DNA of 50,043 nucleotides from Deltaproteobacteria bacterium (GTDB taxonomy: Bacteria > Myxococcota_A > UBA796 > SXON01): positions 1 through 50,043 of the forward strand of contig CANFCK010000001.1 in NCBI GenBank assembly GCA_947445035.1. The letters are read 5' to 3'. The position numbers were made by a program, and so were the translations under genes. The notes beneath the pieces are model-generated. The model saw only the letters and a list, made by a program, of their open reading frames with translations. It did not search any database and was not told where the DNA came from. Below are positions 16,489 through 24,932 of this stretch, piece after piece (position 1 is the stretch's first letter; every line of letters begins with the position of its first letter).

Positions 16489-17070
16489 CTACTCGATCAC
16501 CTTGGCACGACCATCCGGCGGGCCGTGGCCGGTGTCCGCAACCTGCTCGTTGGTGAGCATCGGGGGCCAGAAACGGACGAGGTCGTGGTCGAACCAGCGG
16601 GGTTCCAACTCGAAGTCGGTCAGGAGGGGCGCGCCAGAAGTAAAACGGTGGATACCGGAGGAGTGCACGAAATCACGCTCCCCAAGCGAGCCGTCGTATC
16701 CGAACGCGAAGTACATCACGGCTGCTCCGAACGCGGGGTCGGCCACCTGGGCTCGGTACCAGAGGAAGTGTGGTCGGCATCCATCCATGCGTCGGCTGCG
16801 GGAACCAGTTCCTGAAGCTTGGACATGTCGGTCCTTCGAGCGGTCAACGAGGGCTCCGTGATGGCGGAGGTCCCCTACGTGGGTGGAGTCTGGATCAGCT
16901 TGGCCGAACCAGGGGTGGATCACATAGGCCGGGCTGCAACAGCCTCGTACTCGTCACCCGGTGAGCTGGCGGTGTCCTCTTTGCCGATGTCCGGCGGGCA
17001 GCCGACGATCGGCGAGCCGAGCGCCAGAAGCGCGAGGGCGGCGGGCGGCGGGCGACATCAAGCTGAGCAT
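16489..17070 (-). pseudogene. Frameshifted small lipoprotein / hypothetical gene
   Basis: No single frame covers this stretch, but protein-like segments follow one another. ATG 17070 gives MLSLMSPAARRP. One frame over is LALLALGSPIVGC followed by PPDIGKEDTASSPGDEYE, an ideal lipobox and linker that has no start codon of its own. A third piece is VIHPWFGQADPDSTHVGDL. Another, from the ATG near 16826, is MSKLQELVPAADAWMDADH. The final frame gives FLWYRAQVADPAFGAAVMYF and, to the stop at 16489, GYDGSLGERDFV and FELEPRWFDHDLVRFWPP. The simplest reading is one exported protein of about 190 residues broken by several indels. A shorter intact ORF (ATG 16716, 75 residues) remains possible. The family is unknown. 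Confidence 0.5.
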
Positions 17071-17074
17071 AGCC

Positions 17075-17097
17075 GCCGCGTTCAGCGTGAACGCGGC
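17075..17097 (-). terminator. Perfect hairpin between genes (terminator-like)
   Basis: GCCGCGTTCA-gcg-TGAACGCGGC, 10-bp perfect arms with a 3-base loop, 41 bases after the stop of the large membrane protein gene and directly before the ATG of the broken lipoprotein. No T-run follows, so termination is inferred from position only. Confidence 0.45.
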
Positions 17098-17138
17098 GCC
17101 AGCGCCGCGCCGCATTGCGCGGAGGCTCCACCGGAGCG

Positions 17139-18842
17139 CTACTCCGGAGGCAAGCGCCACACCGCGGCGTGAGCCCCTCGCACGGGCGGCCCGCACATCG
17201 CGGTGAGCAGGGCCTCGGCGTTCTGATCGCCGCGCCCTTCCCGATGCGTCAGCATCACCCCGGCAAAACCACGGCTCCGCAGCGCGGAGAGGTCTGCCGA
17301 GAGCTCGTCGGGAGTGGGGGCGGTGATCCCCGGGCGGGCGAGGTTGCCCAGCACAGATATCCGTCGCTTCTGAAGCCAATCATTCCCCTCTGGCGCCCAA
17401 TCGTCGAGGCGCTCCAGCGGTACGGCCTGGGTCGGCAGCCCGGTTGCAAGTTGCGCTGCGACGGCGCGGGTGCGCGTCTCCTCGTTGGACTCGGCCGCAA
17501 GTGCGAGATCGGCGAGCGGGCCGGCGATGCCGGCCACGGCGAGCGTTTTTGCGTCGAGCCCCCGCATGTCGGGGAGGGTGAGCGTGCGCCGCGGCCACAC
17601 CGCCAGATCGTGGGCGGCGATGTCCACGAGCGCGATGGGAACGAGCCAATAGAGCCATCGCCACCGCATTGCGAGCGCGCCCAAAACCGAAATGGCGACG
17701 CTGGGCACCGCGAGGAACCGGGCCGGAAAATTGATCGGCTCCGCGTGGCGCGCAAGGGCGTCGTTGAGCCACGCCAGCGGGAGTTGGAGCCCCATTCCCC
17801 CGACCTTGACCTTGTCGTCCCCGAGCCACAACACACTTCCAAGCGCCAGGACCGTGCCCACGGCGCCCACCACCACCCAGGGGAGCGCGCGCCGCGGCGC
17901 CGCGACCAGCCCCGCCATCGCCAGCGCCAGCGCCACCACCCCGAGGTAGCGCCCGCCCGCGTAGGCCCGCTCCTGCCGGGCGATCGGCTCGAGCTTCGGC
18001 GCCTTCCAACGGACGAGATCGTCGAGGTGCGCGGCTTCGGCACGGTAGTCCAAGAGGACCTCGCCGCGTTTCCCGAACATCTCCTGTGGCCGCCCCTGGC
18101 CGAAGGTGCTGGAGAAGGCTTGGACGGTCGGCACCACCAGCGCCAGGGACAGCCCGGCGGCAAGCGCGTACCCGACCCCTAGCCGGACCTCGAAGCGAAG
18201 CGTGCACAGCGCCCACACCGACACCGCCGTCGCCAGGAACAACCCGTGGTAGAAACAGCTCAACGCACAACCGGCCAACGCCGCCGCCAAGCCCAGGAAC
18301 CAACCCCAGGCCCGCGTGCGATGCGCCTGGAACAGGCACCCGAGGCCCAGCGGCAACCACCACACCTGCCGCAGCTCGCCGACGCCGACGTGCATCGTGA
18401 ACGCGACAAAGGCGCTGCCCTGAAGGAGCGCGCCGGCCGCGTACGCCCCGCGATCGTTGCCGCTGACCAGCCGGCCCAACCATCCCGCCGCGAGACCCGT
18501 GAGCGTCAGATGGAACAAGGCAAGCAGGTTTGCGTTGACGATGGTGTCAAACGGGAGCGCCAGGCTCAAAAGCCCGTTGAGCGGCTCGATCGGGAACAGG
18601 GTCAACCCGTCGGGGAAGTTCACCAGCGTGGTGTGCAGCCCGCCGTCGCCGGTCAACTGCGCCTTCATCCACCACAAGGTCCACAAATGCTTGATCGTGT
18701 CCGACTCCGGCGAGCCGAGCGCCGCCGTCCCAAGGTGGGTGACCGTCGGCCACGACAGCACGACCGCGAGGACGACGGATTGGAGGAGCAGGCGGAGGGG
18801 CAAGGCCTGTGCGAGGTAACCTCCCAACCCCGCCTCCCTCAC
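17139..18842 (-). CDS. Polytopic membrane protein, glycosyltransferase-C/YfhO-like topology
   Basis: About 567 residues with roughly ten hydrophobic helices followed by a soluble C-terminal domain of about 130 residues. The first loop after helix 1 has GSPESDTIKHLWTLWWMKAQ and NFPDGLTLFPIEPLNG; an Asp/Lys-His-x-Trp loop at this place and the Phe-Pro-Asp-Gly segment are reminiscent of GT-C and YfhO-type membrane proteins that use lipid-linked sugars. I cannot assign a substrate. The frame is open well upstream; GTG 18842 is the last sensible start before the divergent gene at 18858, while TTG 18827 or 18803 are alternatives that keep helix 1. Only 15 bases separate the two divergent starts. 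Confidence 0.75.
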   Translation of the reverse strand: MREAGLGGYLAQALPLRLLLQSVVLAVVLSWPTVTHLGTAALGSPESDTIKHLWTLWWMKAQLTGDGGLHTTLVNFPDGLTLFPIEPLNGLLSLALPFDTIVNANLLALFHLTLTGLAAGWLGRLVSGNDRGAYAAGALLQGSAFVAFTMHVGVGELRQVWWLPLGLGCLFQAHRTRAWGWFLGLAAALAGCALSCFYHGLFLATAVSVWALCTLRFEVRLGVGYALAAGLSLALVVPTVQAFSSTFGQGRPQEMFGKRGEVLLDYRAEAAHLDDLVRWKAPKLEPIARQERAYAGGRYLGVVALALAMAGLVAAPRRALPWVVVGAVGTVLALGSVLWLGDDKVKVGGMGLQLPLAWLNDALARHAEPINFPARFLAVPSVAISVLGALAMRWRWLYWLVPIALVDIAAHDLAVWPRRTLTLPDMRGLDAKTLAVAGIAGPLADLALAAESNEETRTRAVAAQLATGLPTQAVPLERLDDWAPEGNDWLQKRRISVLGNLARPGITAPTPDELSADLSALRSRGFAGVMLTHREGRGDQNAEALLTAMCGPPVRGAHAAVWRLPPE

Positions 18843-18857
18843 GTTACCCGCAGGACG

Positions 18858-19646
18858 ATGAGCTGGTTCGACCGCCACGCTGGAGACGACCCGGAAGCGC
18901 TCTACGAGCGCCTTCGCGAGGCCGTCGCGGCATCGGGACTCGAGGATGCACTCGCCGCCGCTTCGGGCTTGACCGGGCATCGCCGCTACGTGCTCCGCGC
19001 CGAGGTGCGCGAGGGGCGTATCCGGGTGGTGAGCGTGGAGGGACCGACGCTGCCCAGGGGCGGTGGCCCGCCCGCAGCGACCGCCTGGGCCGCCAACAGC
19101 AGCGTGGTTGATGCCGCGCTGAATCGGTTGCGAAGGCTGCTCCCACGAGGCGTGGACGTCGCCGCAGTCGCGGTGGGCGTCGTCCGCCACGCCGAGGGCC
19201 CCTTGGGTTTGAGCGTTCGCTTCGACGAGGACGCGCCCGCCCTCTCCGTCGGGCAGCTGCCAACGCCCACCGGCGACCCGAGCCCAACCGAAGACCCGGC
19301 CTGGCTGCGGGTGCTCGCCGCATGGTCCACGCGAATCGACGAGATGCGCTCGCGCTTCGTCGTCGCCAAGGGGGATTGGACCCTGAGCGCCGGCCGCCTG
19401 GACGATGGCGAACGCCGCGTGACAGCCACCGCGCTCGGTAGCTGGCATGGGGGACAACGTCGCTTCGAGTGGCTCCTCGCCTCGCCCGCAGGAGACGAAG
19501 CCCCCCTGGTAGAGCCCGCGCTGATCGTCGATCTGGCCGGCGCCATCGAGCTGGTATGCTTCGCGGCCGCCAAGCTCGGCGCGACTGGCGTTTTTCAGGG
19601 CACGCTGCCGACGGGCGATCTGGTGTTTCTGGCGGTTCGGGGGTGA
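18858..19646 (+). CDS. Hypothetical protein, cytoplasmic
   Basis: 262 residues starting MSWFDRHAGDDPEALYERL, with AGGA 2 bases upstream of ATG 18858. No signal peptide or membrane segment. It alternates helical parts with beta-like segments (YVLRAEVREGRIRVVSVEG, ALSVGQLPTP) and ends GTLPTGDLVFLAVRG. I recognise no family or catalytic motif. It is divergent from the membrane protein gene with a 15-base gap, so the two probably share a regulatory region. Confidence 0.7.
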   Translation: MSWFDRHAGDDPEALYERLREAVAASGLEDALAAASGLTGHRRYVLRAEVREGRIRVVSVEGPTLPRGGGPPAATAWAANSSVVDAALNRLRRLLPRGVDVAAVAVGVVRHAEGPLGLSVRFDEDAPALSVGQLPTPTGDPSPTEDPAWLRVLAAWSTRIDEMRSRFVVAKGDWTLSAGRLDDGERRVTATALGSWHGGQRRFEWLLASPAGDEAPLVEPALIVDLAGAIELVCFAAAKLGATGVFQGTLPTGDLVFLAVRG

Positions 19647-19764
19647 GGGGGGGCGGGCTGTGGGTGCCGGAAGTCCGTCGGACGTGTCTGACATCCGTCG
19701 CCTCTACTGGCCTGATTCGCTGACGGTCCCCCCCCCGCCTCCGGCAGCCCGCCGCCATGGCGCC

Positions 19765-19814
19765 GCGACGCGGGGCGACGATGCCTGTCGAGACGTCCTG
19801 TCGCGCCGCGTCGC
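19765..19814. repeat. Long inverted repeat between convergent genes
   Basis: Arms 19765-19779 (GCGACGCGGGGCGAC) and 19800-19814 (GTCGCGCCGCGTCGC) pair over 15 bases with one mismatch around a 20-base loop. It lies 16 bases past the stop of the HTTM gene and 118 past the convergent gene, in a stretch (19647-19830) that otherwise holds only a 9-C run at 19728-19736. A bidirectional terminator or stabiliser is the likely role. Confidence 0.5.
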
Positions 19815-19830
19815 CCAGGCCGGCCTTGCG

Positions 19831-20781
19831 CTACCCCCCAAACTCCCCCCGCATCCTCCGCCACCCGCGCGCCAGCTCGTCCGGATGAAAGAACGCCGGG
19901 TACAAGGCCAGCATCACCCAGGGGAAGATACCCAACTGCATCGACGCGGCAATACCGACGTGCAGGCACACCCCCATCGGCAGCCACCATCGGGTCACGA
20001 TGGCGTTGCGGTTGAACTGGGCGCGCAACCAGCCTGCTCGCAGCGGCGTACTCCGGTACCAGTAGGCCAGGGGCACCAGGCAGGCGAGGAGTTCGAAGAC
20101 CATGGTGATCGCGGTGAAGAGTTGGGTCACCGGGTAGACCTGCCGCAACCACGAAAACGGGATGCGCGCGATCGCGATGTCTTGAAGCACCACGTAGAGC
20201 GCCGAGAATCCCCCCCACGGCCACCAGGCCACCGCCGTCTTCTGGATGCCCGCGGTGAAGTAGACGACGACCAACTGCAAGACGATCAGCCGTCGCGGCC
20301 ACGCTGGAATCCGGCCCAGGGGACCGAACAGGCGCGCGTCGGCACCCCAGAAACGTCCGGCGGGCACGAAGACATAGATGAACAGCACATTGCGGAGCAG
20401 CATGTCGATGCCGCGATCGGCGTCGGGGAGCACCCGGGCAAGCTGCGCGTAGATGAGCACGGCCAAGAGCGCCATCGGTCGGGTGAAAAGCCCCAGGGTG
20501 AAGCACAGGACGGCGCCGAAGAGCGCGCGAAACGCCCACCGCGCCACGTGCGCGCTGTCGCCGAACCACCGGTACAACTCGACCACCTGGGCACGGTTGC
20601 TGGGGTCGCCGATGCCGCCCGCGCCACCCGGCCCCCACAGCGGCGTGATGAGGTGGTACTGCCACACCAGGGCAAGGTCGTAGAGGAAGACGACGCCGAC
20701 CAGCACGCGGATGACGGCCATCACACTGGGATGTTCGGCACCAGCCCAAAGCGAGCGCCACCACGACCACACCCCACTCAT
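19831..20781 (-). CDS. HTTM-domain membrane protein (vitamin K gamma-carboxylase-like)
   Basis: 316 residues with at least seven hydrophobic segments. The start (SLWAGAEHPSVMAVIRVLVGVVFLYDL), the GLFTRPMALLAVLIYAQLAR loop, the NVLFIYVFVPAGRFW segment and VYFTAGIQKTAV are typical of the HTTM family, bacterial integral-membrane proteins sharing the fold of vitamin K-dependent gamma-carboxylase. The substrate in bacteria is unknown. ATG 20781 overlaps the upstream stop (ATGA), so it is coupled to a small membrane-anchored partner, as often seen for HTTM proteins. Confidence 0.85.
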   Translation of the reverse strand: MSGVWSWWRSLWAGAEHPSVMAVIRVLVGVVFLYDLALVWQYHLITPLWGPGGAGGIGDPSNRAQVVELYRWFGDSAHVARWAFRALFGAVLCFTLGLFTRPMALLAVLIYAQLARVLPDADRGIDMLLRNVLFIYVFVPAGRFWGADARLFGPLGRIPAWPRRLIVLQLVVVYFTAGIQKTAVAWWPWGGFSALYVVLQDIAIARIPFSWLRQVYPVTQLFTAITMVFELLACLVPLAYWYRSTPLRAGWLRAQFNRNAIVTRWWLPMGVCLHVGIAASMQLGIFPWVMLALYPAFFHPDELARGWRRMRGEFGG

Positions 20782-21443
20782 GGGCGGCGCCGCACGCGCA
20801 CCGCGCGCTCGCCCGACTCCACCAGCGCCTCCGCCGACTCCCCAGGCTCGTAGGTGTGGATGCCGCGGAACTTCACCCGTACTTCGTCGATCTCGGGGTA
20901 GGCGGCGAAGACTTCCATCCCCACCCACGACACGAAGGGGTCCCAGGCGCGCCCCGCCTTGTCGCTATTGCCGTCGTACACGCCGCGGATGCGCCGATAG
21001 ACGAACTTATCTCGATTGAACGTTGCGTTTGGATCGAGTGAAGCGTAGAGCCGGCGCCACGCCCCCTCGGCCGGCCGCCCCTCCACCACCAAACGCGCGG
21101 GGAACCGATCGGGGTAGGTGAAGAGCCCCCAGGCCTGCCCGGTGCCGGTAAGCTCCAAGGCGTCGGCGAAGGGCGCCAGCACCGCGTTGCGGAGGCCGGA
21201 CTGCGCCCTGACCACGTCGTAAGCGCTATCTGCGAGCTGCTCGGCGCTGGTGTCGATGCCGACACGCCCGGCAAGGGTCGCGAGGCGTGCAAGCTCGTCG
21301 CGGGCGAGGGGCAGGTCAAAACGTTTCCGGCTGGCCGAGCGCGCGAGCGGGGCGGCCGCGAACCCGTGGACGACCACCACCCCCAATAGCAGCACGGCGC
21401 GGACGTCATCCCAGGGGGGGTGCCACCGGCGCCACGGAGTCAC
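20778..21443 (-). CDS. Membrane-anchored partner of the HTTM protein, unknown function
   Basis: 221 residues. One N-terminal hydrophobic helix (AVLLLGVVVVHGFAAAPL) followed by a soluble domain predicted outside the membrane, with WGLFTYPDRFPARLVVEG and RRLYASLDPNATFNRDKFVY. Small single-pass partners of this type are commonly encoded beside HTTM genes; the function is not known. GTG 21443 overlaps the greB stop (GTGA) and its own stop overlaps the HTTM start, so the three genes form one coupled unit. Confidence 0.75.
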   Translation of the reverse strand: MTPWRRWHPPWDDVRAVLLLGVVVVHGFAAAPLARSASRKRFDLPLARDELARLATLAGRVGIDTSAEQLADSAYDVVRAQSGLRNAVLAPFADALELTGTGQAWGLFTYPDRFPARLVVEGRPAEGAWRRLYASLDPNATFNRDKFVYRRIRGVYDGNSDKAGRAWDPFVSWVGMEVFAAYPEIDEVRVKFRGIHTYEPGESAEALVESGERAVRVRRRP

Positions 21444-21910
21444 CGCGGGAAGCTCACGCCGAGGATCGTCAGCTCACGTTTGCCGCCCGGAGTCTGGAAG
21501 CTGACGTCGTCGCCGACGTTGCGGCCGATCAGCGCCTTTCCGACGGGGGAGACGTAGGAGACCACCCGGTTGTCCAAGTCCACCTCGTCTTCGCCGCGAA
21601 TCGTCCAGGTCTGGATTTTCCCCTCGGGGTCCTCGACCTCGACCGTCGCGCCGAAAAGCACACGTTCACCGGTGAACTCGCGGGGATCCACCACCTGAAG
21701 GACCTCAATGCGGCCCTTCAGGAAGCGCAGGCGACGATCGATCTCGCGTAAGCGCTGCTTTCCGTAGATGTACTCACTGTTTTCGCTGCGGTCGCCGTGG
21801 GCTGCCGCCCGCCCGACCTCGGCGGTGATGTGGGGCCGCTCCTTGAGGATGAGCCAGTCGTATTCGTCGACAATCTTCCGGTGTCCGGCGGGAGTGATGG
21901 TGGAGGGCAT
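21440..21910 (-). CDS. greB: Transcription elongation factor GreB
   Basis: 156 residues. The N-terminal coiled coil carries ERPHITAEVGRAAAHGDRSE and NSEYIYGKQRLREIDRRLRF, the Gre signature including the acidic tip (GDRSENSEY) that enters the RNA polymerase secondary channel to trigger cleavage of backtracked RNA. The IYGKxRLREIDRRxRFL block favours GreB over GreA. The C-terminal FKBP-like domain is complete (VSYVSPVGKALIGRNVGDDV). The start codon lies in a CATG that is shared with the start codon of the divergent lipoprotein. It heads the operon with the HTTM pair. Confidence 0.95.
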   Translation of the reverse strand: MPSTITPAGHRKIVDEYDWLILKERPHITAEVGRAAAHGDRSENSEYIYGKQRLREIDRRLRFLKGRIEVLQVVDPREFTGERVLFGATVEVEDPEGKIQTWTIRGEDEVDLDNRVVSYVSPVGKALIGRNVGDDVSFQTPGGKRELTILGVSFPR

Positions 21911-22298
21911 GTGCGGACGGATTATCCGGCTGGCGATGCTGATCCTCCTACTTGCGTGCGCCGAGCCCGAACCCGAGGGGCCGTGCCCGGTCTGGGCGGA
22001 CGAAGCGGTGGCCGACGGCGTGCTCGACAACGCTCACGACTGCGGAACCTGGACGCTCGCGGTCGATGAACGCCTCTATGTGAACGTCTACATCGAGGAG
22101 ATCGAGGTGCCGTGCTCCGACGTGATCGGCGAAGGCATCGAACGTCCGTACGAGCCCGCGTACACCAACATGAGCAACGACGCGCCCAAGTGGACCTACG
22201 ACTTCCACGGCGCCTCCCCCATCGAGCTCACCGAGATCACGATTACGTGTGAAGAAGGCACCGAATGGCACGCGCGCGTGCACGTGCCGGCGCCATAG
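21909..22298 (+). CDS. Small secreted lipoprotein
   Basis: 129 residues: MCGRIIRLAMLILLLAC is a clear lipoprotein signal (two Arg, hydrophobic core, LLAC lipobox), then AEPEPEGP and a cysteine-containing mature domain with four further Cys that could form two disulfides. No family recognised. ATG 21909 overlaps the greB start codon on the other strand; ATG 21936 would leave too short a signal. It is followed 20 bases later by the large lipoprotein gene. Confidence 0.75.
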   Translation: MCGRIIRLAMLILLLACAEPEPEGPCPVWADEAVADGVLDNAHDCGTWTLAVDERLYVNVYIEEIEVPCSDVIGEGIERPYEPAYTNMSNDAPKWTYDFHGASPIELTEITITCEEGTEWHARVHVPAP

Positions 22299-22318
22299 CG
22301 AACTGACCCGAGGTGCCT

Positions 22319-24901
22319 GTGACCCTTCGTGCCTGTATCCCCGCCCTGCTGCTTCTTTCTCTGGGCGGCGCGTGCAACGGCGCTGCCGATGGCGGTGGCC
22401 GGGCAGGCATCGTCGTCGTCAACGGCGACACCTACGAAGCCCGGGCCTTGGCGGCCTGGAAAGAGGCCGGCGATGTGCGCCTCGCCACCCCGCTCACGGT
22501 CCAGGGCATCAAGCTCGACAAGGGCATGGACGGGCTGGTCGCGGCGCTCAAGTCCAAGGTGGCGGTCGACGTTCCCGAGGCGCTTCGTGGGCTGCCGGAG
22601 GGAACCGAGACCGTCGATCTGCGCGATCCGCGCTTCCGGGAAGCGCTGCTGGGCACCGACGAAAACGCGCTCGCCGATGCGCTTCGCGATGCAGGCGCCA
22701 AGCTCCTCGTCGTGCACCGGAACATCGCGCCGTCCTTCGACCGCGACCGCCACATCCTGTCGCGACTGTACCACCATGGGCACCTGGACCGCTTCCAGCT
22801 GCATCGTGTGGAAGAGGGCGCGTTCGTGTACCTGGTGCCGGACAAGCCCCTGAAGTTCGAGCCCGCTTTGGCCGACGCGGCGACGCGTTGGTTGCGCCGG
22901 AAGCTCTCGGGCGAGGCCGGGCTGCCGCCGTTTTTGCCGGTCAAGGCCGATCGTGGCGCCTGGACCCTGGTCACCAGCATCCGTGGCCAAGGCCGGGAGT
23001 TGGCCTTTTCGCTCGCCGAGGGTGAAACGCTGGACCTCGCGCTCAACGAGACCGCTGACGACCTCGAAACGCGCCACCGCCGCCACACCGAGCTCCTCGG
23101 CTTTCCGCCCCTGGCGCTCCACATCAAGGACCTGACCATCGAGATCCGCAGGGTCAAAGAACGCGCGTACGTCGTGCCACGTTCAGAGGAAGCCCTGGCA
23201 AGCTTCTGGGAAATGGGCCTCGATGGCGCCATCCTCTTGGACAAGCTGGGTGACAAGAAACAGTCGGCGGTCTATCCGGGCGCGGTTTCGGTCTCGCGCG
23301 GGCTCACCACCGCCGAGGAGTTCTTGCGCAACGCCGCGTACGACATGCGCTGGGACAGCTTCAAGCCCTGGCGCGACGAAGAAGAGACGACGCTGGAGCT
23401 GATCCGCACCCTGGACTACCGCGAGGTGCCCGACGGCTCGGTGGTGTCGATGTACCGCGGCACCACCCAGATGCCCCTCGACGCGGTCTCGCTCCCCATC
23501 GTCAAGTCCGCGATCATCTATGCCGGCGAGTGGTGGCTTGCGAATCTGCAACCTGACGGAACCGTCACCTACAAATACTGGCCAGAAGAGAATCGGTACT
23601 CTGACGAATACAACCACGTGCGTCACGAGCTGGCGACGTGGAACTTGTGGCAGGCGTGGATGCTCGATCCCCGGCCCGAGTTCATGGAAGGGGCGATTCG
23701 CGCGCAGGAGTGGACGCTGCGCTCGCTGGTAGAACGGGACGGCACCAACCTGGAGCCGTGGGAGAAGGAGCTGGTGGACGCCTCCCCACTCAAGGAAGAA
23801 ATCTATCGCGACGGCATGGCGTATCTGACCTACGCGGGCAACAGCAAGCTTGGGAGCGCCGTGGTCGGCCTTTTTGGGATGGTCGAGGTTGCGCGCGCGA
23901 CGGGCGACCACTCCAACGACGAACTGATGCGGAAGCTCGGCCGTTACGTGATGATGTCACAATTTCCCGAAGGCAACTTCCGCGCCTACCACGTGCCGCC
24001 CGAGCACCCCTCTCGCAACGCCAAGAACGACATCGTCCCGGGCGAAGCGGCGTTGTCCCTGGTGTACCTCTACGAGTATTTCCAGGACCCCCAGTACCTC
24101 AAGCCGCTGGAGAGTTTCTTCGAATACTACAAGCCCTGGTTCAAGAGTAGGGCCGAGAAGAAGAACCTTCGCGCGCCGTGGCCGGTCTACCTGTACGACA
24201 ACACCACGCGGCTGGACCTCGTGCAGTTCGGCCCGTGGACAGTCATGGCCGCCAACGCCTATACCCGCGCGCGCCCCGACCGCGAAGACGTCGTGGATTT
24301 CGGGTTGGAAGTGGCCCGATGGATGGTGGAGTCCTATGAGTTCACCACTGAGCGCGCCCCTTTCCCCGACTACGTGGGCGGGTACTACAAGTTCGAGGGT
24401 GAGCTCCCCGCGATGCAGGCCTTCTGCTACGGCGAAGGCACCGCCGCCGCCTACCAGATGGCGCTACGCAAGCGCCCCGACCAGGCCGCGTGGTTTGAAA
24501 AGGCCACACGGGAGACCGTGCGCATCGGCATCCAGATGCAACACGATCGGTTGGACTCCCTCTACTACCCGCGTGCGGAGCTGGTCGAAGGGGGTGTGCG
24601 CTACGCGCTGAACGAACCCAAGGTGCGCCAAGACTACACCTACCACGCACAATCCACCTTCTACCAGTGGTACATCGCCGCCAAGAACGACATGACCCTG
24701 CCGGAGAACGTGCACGCCGAGCCCAGCGAAGCGCAACGGCGCTTCCTCCAGTTGATGGACATGCCCGGCTTCCGCGCGCCGGACGCTCCCTACCGGACCA
24801 GTCTGCCCAAGGCGGAGGGTGCCCCGGGGCGGGGTGCCGGGGTGAAGGCGGCGTTCAAGGAGGTGCCGATGATAGGCGTCGAGGACGACGGGGCGGAGTA
24901 G
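22319..24901 (+). CDS. Large lipoprotein with probable alpha/alpha-toroid catalytic-like domain
   Basis: 860 residues. GTG 22319 has GAGG 6 bases upstream; the signal (TLRACIPALLLLSLGGAC) ends in an imperfect lipobox (GGAC). Residues ~20-380 form mixed alpha/beta segments I do not recognise. From ~390 on, evenly spaced amphipathic helices (NHVRHELATWNLWQAWML; EAALSLVYLYEYFQD; LDLVQFGPWTVMAANAYTR) suggest an (alpha/alpha)6 toroid as in many glycan-active enzymes and epimerases. Conserved-looking acidic residues (YSDEYNHVRHE, YGEGTAAAYQ) could be catalytic. The substrate is unknown. It precedes addB by 31 bases; co-transcription is possible but not functionally obvious. Confidence 0.7.
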   Translation: MTLRACIPALLLLSLGGACNGAADGGGRAGIVVVNGDTYEARALAAWKEAGDVRLATPLTVQGIKLDKGMDGLVAALKSKVAVDVPEALRGLPEGTETVDLRDPRFREALLGTDENALADALRDAGAKLLVVHRNIAPSFDRDRHILSRLYHHGHLDRFQLHRVEEGAFVYLVPDKPLKFEPALADAATRWLRRKLSGEAGLPPFLPVKADRGAWTLVTSIRGQGRELAFSLAEGETLDLALNETADDLETRHRRHTELLGFPPLALHIKDLTIEIRRVKERAYVVPRSEEALASFWEMGLDGAILLDKLGDKKQSAVYPGAVSVSRGLTTAEEFLRNAAYDMRWDSFKPWRDEEETTLELIRTLDYREVPDGSVVSMYRGTTQMPLDAVSLPIVKSAIIYAGEWWLANLQPDGTVTYKYWPEENRYSDEYNHVRHELATWNLWQAWMLDPRPEFMEGAIRAQEWTLRSLVERDGTNLEPWEKELVDASPLKEEIYRDGMAYLTYAGNSKLGSAVVGLFGMVEVARATGDHSNDELMRKLGRYVMMSQFPEGNFRAYHVPPEHPSRNAKNDIVPGEAALSLVYLYEYFQDPQYLKPLESFFEYYKPWFKSRAEKKNLRAPWPVYLYDNTTRLDLVQFGPWTVMAANAYTRARPDREDVVDFGLEVARWMVESYEFTTERAPFPDYVGGYYKFEGELPAMQAFCYGEGTAAAYQMALRKRPDQAAWFEKATRETVRIGIQMQHDRLDSLYYPRAELVEGGVRYALNEPKVRQDYTYHAQSTFYQWYIAAKNDMTLPENVHAEPSEAQRRFLQLMDMPGFRAPDAPYRTSLPKAEGAPGRGAGVKAAFKEVPMIGVEDDGAE

Positions 24902-24932
24902 GCGCGATCCGCGACGGGATAAGCCCCCCCCC

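Noticed and set aside
19728..19736. Run of nine C as a phase-variation tract
   Set aside because: It is in a non-coding gap between convergent genes and not at a promoter or within a reading frame.
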